Of a stretch of DNA of 17,952 nucleotides, positions 1-6,398 are shown piece by piece. The notes under the pieces are model-generated. The model was not told the origin of the DNA, made no database searches, and saw only the letters and a program-made list of their open reading frames with translations. The position numbers and the translations under genes were made by a program. The first letter of the stretch is position 1, and each line of letters opens with the position of its first letter. The stretch is from Treponema sp. (lineage in GTDB: Bacteria > Spirochaetota > Spirochaetia > Treponematales > Treponemataceae), in contig JAEDGQ010000037.1 of the NCBI GenBank assembly GCA_016297415.1, positions 1-17,952 of the forward strand, in the 5' to 3' direction.

Positions 1-2
1 AC

Positions 3-125
3 CCCTTGCCCCAGACCCGCACCGAGTTCGAAGACCGGGCAAATCTTTTTATCCTAATGGAACGTCTCAAAGAATTCTTACAGATAAAACACGATTTTAT
101 GATTGCGAAAAAGAACTTGCCGTGA
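3..125 (+). CDS. 3' end of an unidentified protein, cut by window edge
   Basis: An open frame runs in from the left edge and stops at TGA 123-125, giving 40 residues that end in KHDFMIAKKNLP. The visible part is rich in charged and hydrophobic residues (for example LFILMERLKEFLQ) and could form an amphipathic helix, which suits a real protein tail. I do not recognise the family. A second frame, starting at base 2, stays open longer but runs into the repeat array, so I prefer this one. Without the upstream part the call is weak. Confidence 0.35.
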   Translation, partial: PLPQTRTEFEDRANLFILMERLKEFLQIKHDFMIAKKNLP

Positions 126-142
126 ATTATCACAACCCGTTC

Positions 143-246
143 TTTTTTACACCACGCTTTTGCGTGGTGCGTGTCCACTCGGCCTTGGTTCAAATTTTTG
201 TTATCTGCTTCGGGGTTCTAGTTGCCTTTTCCTACCAGACACATAC
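143..246. repeat. Family E tandem repeat, unit 1
   Basis: First of three related units of about 105 bp. It begins with a perfect hairpin, arms CACCACGC (150-157) and GCGTGGTG (162-169) with a TTTT loop. The body follows, with a TTATCTGCTTCGGGG segment, and it ends with the sequence that in unit 3 encodes the last residues of FabZ. After its CACATAC edge, element B1 occupies the place where unit 2 carries a short hairpin. The hairpin has no T-run on either strand, so it is not a normal terminator. Confidence 0.85.
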
Positions 247-365
247 GGGGCTGTCCCAAAAGTAATGAGTGTAGTGCTCATTGAGCTCGTCGAAATGACT
301 GCTACACTAAATATGGTGGTTTCGATAAACTCAACCACCGTAATGCAAACTTATTGGACAGCCCC
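247..365 (+). repeat. Family B element, copy 1
   Basis: A 119-bp element bounded by inverted ends: GGGGCTGTCC at the left and GGACAGCCCC at the right. Inside is a diverged form of the TTGAGCTTGTCGAA core seen in copies at 6440 and 12577. No direct repeat flanks it. It lies exactly between CACATAC and GTGCACTGTA, the same two edges that flank a 20-bp hairpin in the next E unit. No coding potential is credible. Confidence 0.8.
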
Positions 366-382
366 GTGCACTGTATGGTAAT

Positions 383-486
383 TATTTTACACCACGCTTT
401 TGCGTGGTGCGTGTCCACTCGACCTTTGGGCAAATTTATGTTATCTGCTTCGGGGCCTTAGTTGCCTTTTCCAACTAAGCACATAC
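383..486. repeat. Family E tandem repeat, unit 2
   Basis: Second unit, with the same CACCACGC-TTTT-GCGTGGTG hairpin at 390-409 and the same body. Its last part has diverged (CCAACTAAGCACATAC instead of CCTACCAGACACATAC). It is followed at 487-506 by a perfect hairpin and then GTGCACTGTAAGGTAATTA, which leads into unit 3. Confidence 0.85.
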
Positions 487-506
487 GCCGGTGTTGATAC
501 ACCGGC
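487..506. repeat. Perfect 8-bp hairpin between E units 2 and 3
   Basis: Arms GCCGGTGT and ACACCGGC with a TGAT loop. It occupies the position that element B1 takes between units 1 and 2. No T-run follows on either strand. Confidence 0.75.
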
Positions 507-520
507 GTGCACTGTAAGGT

Positions 521-626
521 AATTATTTTACACCACGCTTTTGCGTGGTGCGTGTCCACTCGGACCTTGGAGCAAATTTATGTTATTTGCTTCGGGGCCT
601 TAGTTGCCTTTGCCTACCAGACACAT
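521..626. repeat. Family E tandem repeat, unit 3, overlapping the fabZ 3' end
   Basis: Third unit, with the same hairpin at 531-550. It also has a second possible stem, GCAAAT pairing with ATTTGC around a TTATGTT loop. The right 27 bp are the last eight codons and stop of fabZ (minus strand, MCLVGKGN). Units 1 and 2 therefore carry non-coding copies of the fabZ tail. Confidence 0.85.
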
Positions 627-1037
627 CCACTCGGCCTGGGCGCAGAGGGTTTCTCCTACGTAGGCTTTTCCTTCCTGTACTACCATGTTTTTTGTACAGC
701 GTTTGTTTGTAATTTCCATTCTTACTGTATCACCTGGTCTTACCTGATGCTTGAATTTTACATTGTTTACTGTTGCCAGGAAGAAGAGGCTTCCTTCATC
801 AAATTTTTTCTGAAGGCTTAATGCTGAACCGCCACCCTGAGCCATAGTTTCTACAAGGATTACACCTGGAACTACAGGATATTCCGGGAAGTGTCCCTTA
901 AAGAAGAAATCTTCGTCTGTAAATTTCCGTGTACAAACACAACCATTGTCATCATAGCTTTCAATTGAATCTACAAAAAGAAATGGTTTTCTGTGTGGTA
1001 AAAGTGATTCAATGTCTGTAAATGGTAAATCTGCCAT
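600..1037 (-). CDS. fabZ: 3-hydroxyacyl-[acyl-carrier-protein] dehydratase FabZ
   Basis: FabZ removes water from 3-hydroxyacyl-ACP to give trans-2-enoyl-ACP in type II fatty acid synthesis in the cytoplasm. The 145-residue product is the usual length for this hot-dog-fold enzyme. It has LLPHRKPFLFVD near the N-terminus, GHFP with catalytic His49, and PGVILVETMAQ with catalytic Glu63. I chose ATG 1037 over the in-frame ATG 12 bp upstream (1049) because GGAG lies 6 bp before 1037, while 1049 has no ribosome site. The gene follows the terminator of the TAXI operon and has its own promoter region with the TGACA-N13-TGTCA site. Its last eight codons lie in a tandem repeat unit. Family identity is secure. 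Confidence 0.95.
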   Translation of the reverse strand: MADLPFTDIESLLPHRKPFLFVDSIESYDDNGCVCTRKFTDEDFFFKGHFPEYPVVPGVILVETMAQGGGSALSLQKKFDEGSLFFLATVNNVKFKHQVRPGDTVRMEITNKRCTKNMVVQEGKAYVGETLCAQAEWMCLVGKGN

Positions 1038-1062
1038 AATATTCTCCATAAAATACTGATTC

Positions 1063-1085
1063 TGACACTTTTATTAAAAATGTCA
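1063..1085. promoter_or_regulatory. Putative FAS operator TGACA-N13-TGTCA upstream of fabZ
   Basis: A perfect 5-bp inverted repeat with 13 bp between the arms. Its near edge is 26 bp from the fabZ start. On the minus strand it contains TTGACA, a full -35 consensus, with AGAATC 17 bp further on as a weak -10. The same site, with identical spacing, precedes fabD (8575-8597) and lies in the fabF upstream region (6028-6050). The regulator is unknown. Confidence 0.6.
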
Positions 1086-1100
1086 AAATCATTTTATCAT

Positions 1101-1138
1101 AAAAAAACGGACCTTCTCAATAGTGAAAAAGGTCCGTA
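1101..1138 (-). terminator. Rho-independent terminator of the TAXI transporter genes
   Basis: On the minus strand, arms ACGGACCTT and AAGGTCCGT form a 9-bp stem followed by seven Ts (1107-1101). It lies downstream of the TAXI binding-protein gene and upstream of the fabZ promoter. Element A1 has inserted beside its 5' arm, and most of that arm is duplicated on the far side of the element. Confidence 0.8.
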
Positions 1139-1140
1139 TT

Positions 1141-1355
1141 AGGGCAAACGCATTAAAATATATTCCCTGCTAAAAATGGCTTCCAGTCGTGAAAACGTCT
1201 TGTCGAAACCGCATGCTAGCATGCTACACGCGTTTTGTGCTTGTAACTATATACGTTTGCCGCTCTCGCGGCAGCACAAAACGAGTGTTTTCGCAAGCCG
1301 TTTCACTCCTTTGCGCCATTTTTCAATATAAAAGCGGTTATAATGCGTTTGCCCT
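1141..1355 (+). mobile_element. Family A MITE-like element, copy 1 (215 bp)
   Basis: Ends are AGGGCAAACGCATTA and its inverted copy TAATGCGTTTGCCCT. The 11-bp direct repeat AGGTCCGTATT flanks it at 1130-1140 and 1357-1367, with one extra base (G1356) at the right edge. Inside, nested inverted segments pair: AAAAATGGC with GCCATTTTT, a 16-bp arm with one mismatch, and TGCCGC with GCGGCA. The whole element can therefore fold into one long hairpin. A 14-bp palindrome GCATGCTAGCATGC lies in its left half. It encodes no transposase. Confidence 0.88.
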
Positions 1356-1386
1356 GAGGTCCGTATTAATTATTCCTTAAATCAAA

Positions 1387-2367
1387 TTATTTAAGGATTC
1401 CGGCTTCTTTGTAGTATCTTGCAGCTCCATCGTGGATTTTAAGACCTGCAATATCCTTTACAGCCTCTTCAGCTTTAAGACCTTTAAGGTTTTTCTGAGC
1501 TTCACCAAGTTTATCAATGTTTTCCCAGAGAGTTTTTGTAAGCTGATAAACAGTTTCATCATCAAGATCAGCAGAACAGAACATTACCATTTTGATGGCT
1601 GTTGTCTGAACATCTGCGTCCTGATTTGGATATGTTCCTGCAGGAATTGTAAATTTAGCATACCATGGATATGTTTTCTGAAGAGAAGCAATTACATCAT
1701 CTGTAATGTTAACAAGCTGACATCCAGAAGAAAGAGCCTGACTTACAGCAGCAGCCGGGGCACCAGACATGATCCATGCTCCGTCAATTGTACCATTCTG
1801 AAGCATATCAGCAGCATCACCAAAGGAAATATATTCAGCACGAATGTCTTCAGGATATTTCATACCAACAGCTGTAAAGTGATTCTTACATTCACCTTCT
1901 ACAGAGGAACCTGCTGCGGCTACAGCAAAATGCTTTCCTTTTACATCTGCAATAGAATTAATACCAGATTTCTTTGTAGCTACAACCTGGTTTGGGTTAA
2001 AATAAAGACCTGCGATTACGCGAAGTTTTTTATTAGCAAACCCCTTAAAGCTGTCTGTACCGTTAAAACTCTGGTAACAGTTAGAAGAAATGGCAATAGA
2101 AACCTGAGATTCACCATCAGCAATCTGATTAAGGTTATCAATACCACCGTTCGATGCCTGGCTTGAAGCACTTACAAAGTCAATTTCTGTATCCCAGAGA
2201 TTTGTAATTGCAGCACCAACAGCATACAAAGCACCAGAAGCACCTGCTGTAGGGAATTTAATTGTAACTTTTTCATGTTTTCCTGCAGCAGCTGCTGGTT
2301 TTTTGTTACAACCTGTAAGAGATGCAGCAAGAAAAACTGCTGCAGCAACCAAAGCAATTTTTTTCAT
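1387..2367 (-). CDS. TAXI family TRAP transporter solute-binding lipoprotein
   Basis: This is the substrate-capturing component of a tripartite ATP-independent transporter. It would be a lipoprotein in the periplasm that delivers its ligand to the adjacent fused permease. The 326-residue protein starts with MKKIALVAAAVFLAASLTGC, a lipoprotein signal with lipobox LTGC and Cys20 as the lipidation site. The mature part begins with a GASGALYAVG segment and ends with an IHDGAARYYKEAG segment, both characteristic of the TAXI binding proteins. AGGAGG lies 5 bp before the ATG. It is 112 bp downstream of the permease, and a long hairpin in that gap abuts the ribosome site. Substrate is unknown; TAXI proteins in other bacteria have been linked to dicarboxylates or glutamate-like ligands. 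Confidence 0.9.
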   Translation of the reverse strand: MKKIALVAAAVFLAASLTGCNKKPAAAAGKHEKVTIKFPTAGASGALYAVGAAITNLWDTEIDFVSASSQASNGGIDNLNQIADGESQVSIAISSNCYQSFNGTDSFKGFANKKLRVIAGLYFNPNQVVATKKSGINSIADVKGKHFAVAAAGSSVEGECKNHFTAVGMKYPEDIRAEYISFGDAADMLQNGTIDGAWIMSGAPAAAVSQALSSGCQLVNITDDVIASLQKTYPWYAKFTIPAGTYPNQDADVQTTAIKMVMFCSADLDDETVYQLTKTLWENIDKLGEAQKNLKGLKAEEAVKDIAGLKIHDGAARYYKEAGILK

Positions 2368-2379
2368 ATAATCCTCCTA

Positions 2380-2424
2380 TGCGTCAAATCAAAGTATTTT
2401 TTACTCAAGACTTTTGATTACGCA
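2380..2424 (-). promoter_or_regulatory. Long stem-loop in the leader just before the TAXI binding-protein RBS
   Basis: TGCGT plus AATCAAAAGT at one end pairs with ACTTTGATT plus ACGCA at the other, giving an interrupted stem of roughly 14 bp. It ends 1 bp from the AGGAGG at 2373-2378. Such a hairpin at the 5' edge of a distal gene could protect that gene's mRNA and raise its expression over the permease. That role is inference. A smaller hairpin (GGGATT-CC-AATCCC, about 2430-2444) lies just upstream on the minus strand. Confidence 0.5.
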
Positions 2425-2479
2425 GTTTTAAGGGATTCCAATCCCCATAATATATAAAAGTCTGCTTTACAAACCTTTA

Positions 2480-4447
2480 TTAACTGATTAAAGCTTCTTT
2501 TTGTTTATCAGAAGAATTTCTAATATACTGATAAATAATCACACCACAAAGAATACCGATTCCTGCAAGGTCAGTACCCACATCAACTTTAAGCATCAAT
2601 GGTGCAGCAACAAGAAGAATTATCCGTTCAATCCAGCCGGCTTTTCTAAGCAGCCAGCCTTCAAGGGCACCAACAAGAGTCAATGTTCCGGCAGAAGCAG
2701 TTAACAAAGCCCATAAGCTTACCCAAATAGAATGACTTTCACTTGCACCAATGAGAAGAACCGGATTTGCAAGGAAGAAAAACGGAATTAAAAAACCAAT
2801 CAGACCAAGCCGCACAGAAAGAAGTCCTGTTTTCAGCTGATTTGAACCTGCAATACCAGAAGCAACATAACAACTGATGGCAACTGGTGGAGTAATGTTA
2901 GAAAGACAGGCATAAATCAGACAGAACATGTGTGCCGGCAGGGGAGAAATTCCAACTTTAAGCAGAACAGGAACAGCTACAGCCTGAACAATTACATAAG
3001 CAGCAACCCCTGGTACACCCATCCCAAGAATAATGGACATAATCATTACAAGGAATCCTGTCAGATAAATGGAGTTATTTGGAACTACATTAAGAATCAA
3101 ATACCCCATGCTGAGTCCCAGACTTGTTAAAGTAACAGTACCAATAATTACACCGATAATTACGCAGGAAACACCTACACCAACTGCACCTCTGGCTCCT
3201 TCAATGCAGGCCGCAATTATTTTATCAGGTGTCATTCTGGTTTCTTTTCTGATCCAGCTGGCAGCCACAGTAACAAAAATTGAAATAACAGCAGCAAGAA
3301 GGGGAGTAAAACCTTTGCACATCATTACAATAAGTACAACAAGAGGAAGCACCAGATGTCCCTGCTGTTTAATTACTTTCCAGCAGTCAGGAATGTTTTC
3401 TTTTGAAATACCTGAAAGACCAAGTCTTTTTGACTCAAAATGAACGGCAGCAAGAAGTCCCAGATAGTACAAAAAAGCAGGAAGAATGGAAGCAACCATT
3501 ACAGCTGTGTAACTCATTCCCAGGAATTCAGCCATAACAAAACCTACTGCACCCATAATCGGTGGACAGAACTGACCGCCTGTAGAGGCAGCAGCTTCAA
3601 CGGCAGCAGCAAATTCTTTTTTATAACCAGTTTTCTTCATCAAAGGAATAGTAATAGTTCCGGTAGTTGCAACATTGGCAACTGCAGAACCATTTATCAT
3701 CCCCATAAGGGCCGACGCAAGAACGGCAACCTTTGCAGGCCCGCCCGGTGTCTGACCTACCAGAGTTAAAGAAAAATCATTAATAAACTTAGAAAAACCT
3801 GAATGTTTTAAGAAAGAGCCGAAAACAACAAAAAGAAAAATATAAGTTGCAGATACGCTGATTCCTGTACCCAGAACTCCCTGAGTTCCCCAGAACTGAG
3901 TAATCAGAACACGCTTAAGTGTAAATCCGCTATGGCCCAGCTGTCCGGGAATATACTTTCCGAGAAAATTATAGGCAAGAAAAACAGCAGCTAGAATCGC
4001 CAGGTTTGGAGATGTACGTCTTGAAGCTTCAAAAACAACAAGCAGGGCAATGGCAGCCACCCATGCCTGAAAATCAGTAATTCTTCCCCCGGTCTGAGCA
4101 ATTTCTGTATAGTGAAGAATCAGGTAACCAAAACTGAAGATTCCGGCACCCGTCAAAAGAATATCTTCAACTGGAGGAAACTTTCTGTTTCTCTTCTGAC
4201 TTTTAAAAGAAGGATAAAGGAGAAAAGTAAAAGCCAGCAGAAAAATACAATGAAATGCCCTTAAATTAATGGCACTAATAACACCAACTGTACTGTAATA
4301 AAGCTGAAAACCGGTCCATAAACAAAGACAAACAGAAACAATAATTCCCATAGGGCCGGAATAATTTCTGAGTCTGGACTCAGAATCTTTTTCTTCAAGA
4401 AGTTTTTTTGCAGTTTCTTCTTCTACAGATAATTTTTCTTCAGACAT
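2480..4447 (-). CDS. TRAP transporter fused 4TM/12TM permease (TAXI type)
   Basis: This inner-membrane protein couples ion flow to uptake of a solute handed over by the TAXI lipoprotein. The 655-residue product is the usual length for a fused TRAP permease. A charged cytoplasmic N-terminus of about 30 residues is followed by small-subunit-like membrane segments. A DctM-type large domain then follows, with the hallmark NGSAVANVATTG, followed by CPPIMGAVGF and later GMGVPGVAAYV. More than a dozen hydrophobic stretches are visible. The ATG at 4447 has no clear ribosome site. It is transcribed first, and the binding-protein gene follows 112 bp later, so the two likely form one unit ending at the terminator near 1101-1138. 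A terminator upstream (4510-4535) separates it from fabF. Confidence 0.92.
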   Translation of the reverse strand: MSEEKLSVEEETAKKLLEEKDSESRLRNYSGPMGIIVSVCLCLWTGFQLYYSTVGVISAINLRAFHCIFLLAFTFLLYPSFKSQKRNRKFPPVEDILLTGAGIFSFGYLILHYTEIAQTGGRITDFQAWVAAIALLVVFEASRRTSPNLAILAAVFLAYNFLGKYIPGQLGHSGFTLKRVLITQFWGTQGVLGTGISVSATYIFLFVVFGSFLKHSGFSKFINDFSLTLVGQTPGGPAKVAVLASALMGMINGSAVANVATTGTITIPLMKKTGYKKEFAAAVEAAASTGGQFCPPIMGAVGFVMAEFLGMSYTAVMVASILPAFLYYLGLLAAVHFESKRLGLSGISKENIPDCWKVIKQQGHLVLPLVVLIVMMCKGFTPLLAAVISIFVTVAASWIRKETRMTPDKIIAACIEGARGAVGVGVSCVIIGVIIGTVTLTSLGLSMGYLILNVVPNNSIYLTGFLVMIMSIILGMGVPGVAAYVIVQAVAVPVLLKVGISPLPAHMFCLIYACLSNITPPVAISCYVASGIAGSNQLKTGLLSVRLGLIGFLIPFFFLANPVLLIGASESHSIWVSLWALLTASAGTLTLVGALEGWLLRKAGWIERIILLVAAPLMLKVDVGTDLAGIGILCGVIIYQYIRNSSDKQKEALIS

Positions 4448-4509
4448 AAAAACTCAAATTAATTAAAATTCTAGAATTTTATTTTACCACAAAAACTATA
4501 AAATCTCAT

Positions 4510-4535
4510 AAAAAAAAGCCCTTCCAGAGAAGAGC
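4510..4535 (-). terminator. Rho-independent terminator downstream of fabF
   Basis: On the minus strand, GCTCTTC pairs with GAAGGGC (one G-T pair) around a TCTG loop and is followed by eight Ts (4517-4510). It separates the fabF transcript from the TRAP permease gene. Confidence 0.7.
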
Positions 4536-4553
4536 GTTTTGCAAGAAGTATTC

Positions 4554-4640
4554 AGGGGGGCGTTACGGGGGGAAGTCCCCCCGTAGAATGGGTAGCAGGC
4601 AACGAAGTGCCGGCGTAGGGAAAGGCTTTTCCCTCCCCCA
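4554..4640. repeat. GC-rich intergenic hairpin cluster behind fabF
   Basis: This stretch is much richer in G and C than the genes around it. It holds a perfect hairpin at 4565-4584 (arms ACGGGGGGA and TCCCCCCGT) and a second at 4617-4634 (AGGGAAA with TTTTCCCT). It lies between the fabF stop codon and its terminator, so it would be part of the fabF mRNA. It loosely resembles the hairpin cluster between fabD and fabG but is not a clear copy. Confidence 0.5.
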
Positions 4641-4648
4641 TATCTTAC

Positions 4649-5893
4649 TTATTTAATTTTTTTGAATACAAGAATACCGTTGTGTCCACCGAAACCGAAG
4701 TTTCCAGACATAGCAACAGGAATATCAATTGCAAGACCCTTGTTTGGTGTGTAGTCAAGGTCACATCCGCCTTCTACATCAGGGTTATCAAGGTTGATTG
4801 TTGGTGGAATAAAGCTGTCTTCGATTGCTTTTACACAAATGAGAGCTTCGAGAGAACCAGCATTACCAAGACAGTGACCTGTCATTGATTTTGTAGAAGA
4901 AATGTGGAGTTTGTATGCTGCTTCGCCAAAAGCGTTTTTGAGCATCTGAGTTTCGCCAGAATCGTTTTTGTGTGTAGAAGTACCGTGAGCGTTGTAGTAA
5001 ACAACTTCTTCAGGTTTAACACCAGCGTCTTTCATAGCAATTGTCATAGCTTTAGCACCGCAAACACCATCCGGGTTTGGAGCTGTAAGGTGGAAACCAT
5101 CACAAGTTCCGCCATATCCGGCAAGTTCACAGTAAATGTGAGCACCACGAGCTTTTGCGTGTTCATATTCTTCCAGGATAAGGATTGTACCACCTTCTCC
5201 CATTACGAAACCATCACGATCTTTATCGAATGGACGGCTTGCTTTTGTTGGATCATCAGCATATTTAGAAGAAAGAGCCTGGAGTACGCCAAAGCTAAGG
5301 TTTGTAAATCCGTTGATTGCAGATTCAGCACCACCGGCAAGACAAACATCCATGCGGCCAGAACGGATCTGATCAAGAGCGTTACCGATAGCATCTGTAC
5401 CAGAAGCACATGCTGTAGCGATTGTGTGAGCTGGACCATGACATCCGTGAACGATAGCAATGTTACCTGCAGCTTCATTTGGAATAAGCATTGGAATTGT
5501 CATTGGAGCTACTCGTGTAAAGTTTGATGTAAAGTAGCTTTTATAACCAGTTTCCATTACTTCAAAACCACCAATACCAACACCAAGGAAAATACCTGTA
5601 TTTTCAAGAACTTCAGCGTTTCCTTTAAGACCGGAATCTTCAAGAGCCTGAGTAGCAGCAGCAACGGCATACTGAGTAAATTTAGCCATTTTCCGTGCAG
5701 CGGAAGATTCCATGTAGTTTGATGCAACAAAGTTTTTAACTTCAGCATCATATTTTACTTTGAATGGGCCTGCATCGTATCCGGCGATTGGTGCAATACC
5801 AGATTTTCCGGCTTTGAGAGCTTCCCATGTTTCTTCAACAGAGTTACCTACAGGTGAAATACAACCAAGACCTGTTACTACAACTTTTCTCAT
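4649..5893 (-). CDS. fabF: 3-oxoacyl-[acyl-carrier-protein] synthase II (FabF)
   Basis: FabF condenses malonyl-ACP with a growing acyl-ACP, the elongating step of type II fatty acid synthesis. The 414-residue length is normal for the family. The thiolase-fold triad is visible: Cys162 in TACASGTDAIG, His303 in NAHGTSTHKND and His340 in STKSMTGHCLGNAGS, with Lys335 in the same motif. The C-terminus has the glycine-rich GNFGFGGHN. AGGAG precedes the ATG by 7 bp. The gene is split from fabG by about 720 bp holding repeats and an unrelated plus-strand gene. A family C repeat sits between its ribosome site and the upstream TGACA-N13-TGTCA operator. It should be a single-gene transcript ending at 4510. 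Confidence 0.96.
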   Translation of the reverse strand: MRKVVVTGLGCISPVGNSVEETWEALKAGKSGIAPIAGYDAGPFKVKYDAEVKNFVASNYMESSAARKMAKFTQYAVAAATQALEDSGLKGNAEVLENTGIFLGVGIGGFEVMETGYKSYFTSNFTRVAPMTIPMLIPNEAAGNIAIVHGCHGPAHTIATACASGTDAIGNALDQIRSGRMDVCLAGGAESAINGFTNLSFGVLQALSSKYADDPTKASRPFDKDRDGFVMGEGGTILILEEYEHAKARGAHIYCELAGYGGTCDGFHLTAPNPDGVCGAKAMTIAMKDAGVKPEEVVYYNAHGTSTHKNDSGETQMLKNAFGEAAYKLHISSTKSMTGHCLGNAGSLEALICVKAIEDSFIPPTINLDNPDVEGGCDLDYTPNKGLAIDIPVAMSGNFGFGGHNGILVFKKIK

Positions 5894-5909
5894 TTTTTTC
5901 TCCTATATA

Positions 5910-6009
5910 GGGGGTTTCCTTCGCTTGCGCTACGGCCGGGCTTTCCGCAGTTCCGGCTTTCGCCTTCATCCCTGACGGGACGCTTACGCGCTGCTACAAT
6001 CCCTAACCC
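5910..6009. repeat. Family C GC-rich repeat, copy 1
   Basis: About 100 bp of GC-rich sequence whose right edge is AATCCCTAACCC. It contains GGCCGGGCTTTCCGCAGTTCC. The other copies (6399 and 12380) share the CCCTAAC edge and a GGGCTT...CCAGG-like core, but this one is the most diverged. It lies in what would be the fabF leader, between operator and ribosome site. Confidence 0.55.
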
Positions 6010-6027
6010 ATTAAAAATATTTTACTT

Positions 6028-6050
6028 TGACAAAATATCAGTTTTTGTCA
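6028..6050. promoter_or_regulatory. Putative FAS operator TGACA-N13-TGTCA between fabF and the DUF5348-like gene
   Basis: Same perfect 5-13-5 site as at fabZ and fabD. It is 135 bp from the fabF start as the sequence stands, and about 35 bp if the family C repeat is subtracted. On the plus side it ends 2 bp before a TTGCAC -35 box, so it could act on both divergent genes. Confidence 0.6.
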
Positions 6051-6052
6051 TT

Positions 6053-6082
6053 TTGCACAATAGTAATGACTAATTTTATGAT
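6053..6082 (+). promoter_or_regulatory. Sigma-70-type promoter of the DUF5348-like gene
   Basis: TTGCAC (6053-6058) and TATGAT (6077-6082) are separated by 18 bp. The gene's ribosome site follows about 25 bp later. The operator at 6028-6050 abuts the -35 box. Confidence 0.55.
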
Positions 6083-6120
6083 TATCAATAGAATGGATTT
6101 AAGCAAAGAAGGAGGCTTTT

Positions 6121-6363
6121 ATGGCAAAATTTCAGGGACAGCTTACATTCGACATTAACTCAGGAAAGTTCTGGATTACAGACCCGGAAGACACATCTCC
6201 AATCACATCTCTGGAATTTGATGATACCTTCGAAGTAAAAGTAGAAGATCAGTGGGTTCAGACAGGACTTCAGATTACCAATGACGACTACGGTAACCTT
6301 ATTTTCAAACTCAAAAATACAAATTACGCCGGCCACCTGGACGGAATCGAAGTAAGACAGTAA
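6121..6363 (+). CDS. Small DUF5348-like protein of unknown function
   Basis: An 80-residue acidic protein with no signal peptide or membrane segment. AAGGAGG ends 5 bp before the ATG, one of the best ribosome sites in the window, and a good promoter lies upstream. The sequence alternates short hydrophobic and polar residues, suggesting an all-beta fold. The pattern GKFWITDPED, then FEVKVEDQWVQTGLQI, then a C-terminal GHLDGIEVRQ resembles DUF5348 (a short domain with a WVPTRIE-like centre and a DLEGLxVR-like end). I recall that resemblance and have not searched it. Its function is unknown. It is the only plus-strand gene among the fab genes and occupies the gap between fabG and fabF. Confidence 0.8.
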   Translation: MAKFQGQLTFDINSGKFWITDPEDTSPITSLEFDDTFEVKVEDQWVQTGLQITNDDYGNLIFKLKNTNYAGHLDGIEVRQ

Positions 6364-6364
6364 A

Positions 6365-6381
6365 TAACCGGCCGCCGGTTA
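6365..6381 (+). terminator. GC-rich hairpin just after the DUF5348-like gene
   Basis: TAACCGG and CCGGTTA flank a 3-base loop, starting 1 bp after the stop codon. Only a weak T-rich stretch follows (ATTTTC, about 10 bp later), so termination is possible but not certain. Confidence 0.4.
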
Positions 6382-6398
6382 AACACCAGATTTTCATT

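Noticed and set aside
150..169. The CACCACGC-TTTT-GCGTGGTG hairpins as fabZ terminators
   Set aside because: Neither strand has a T-run after the stem (minus strand continues TAAAATAATT), so a standard Rho-independent terminator is not supported.
247..365. Target-site duplication around family B elements
   Set aside because: I compared the flanks of all three copies and found no direct repeats next to the ends.
143..626. CRISPR array or integron attC array as an explanation for the tandem repeats behind fabZ
   Set aside because: The units are about 105 bp, not 25-40, with no uniform short spacers. I found no paired GTTRRRY/RYYYAAC core sites, and there is no cas or integrase gene in the window.
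1038..1049. Upstream ATG of fabZ (1049), adding four residues
   Set aside because: It has no ribosome site, whereas the GGAG that it overlaps is ideally placed for ATG 1037.
1189..1380. Open frame of 63 codons inside element A1, repeated in the other A copies
   Set aside because: It arises from the repeat itself, has no ribosome site, ends in flanking sequence that differs between copies, and the inverted-repeat structure explains the sequence better than coding does.
1432..2166. Long plus-strand open frame of 244 codons opposite the TAXI lipoprotein gene
   Set aside because: It is an antisense shadow of a clearly identified gene; its residues are rich in Cys, Ser, Phe and Asn and it has no ribosome site.
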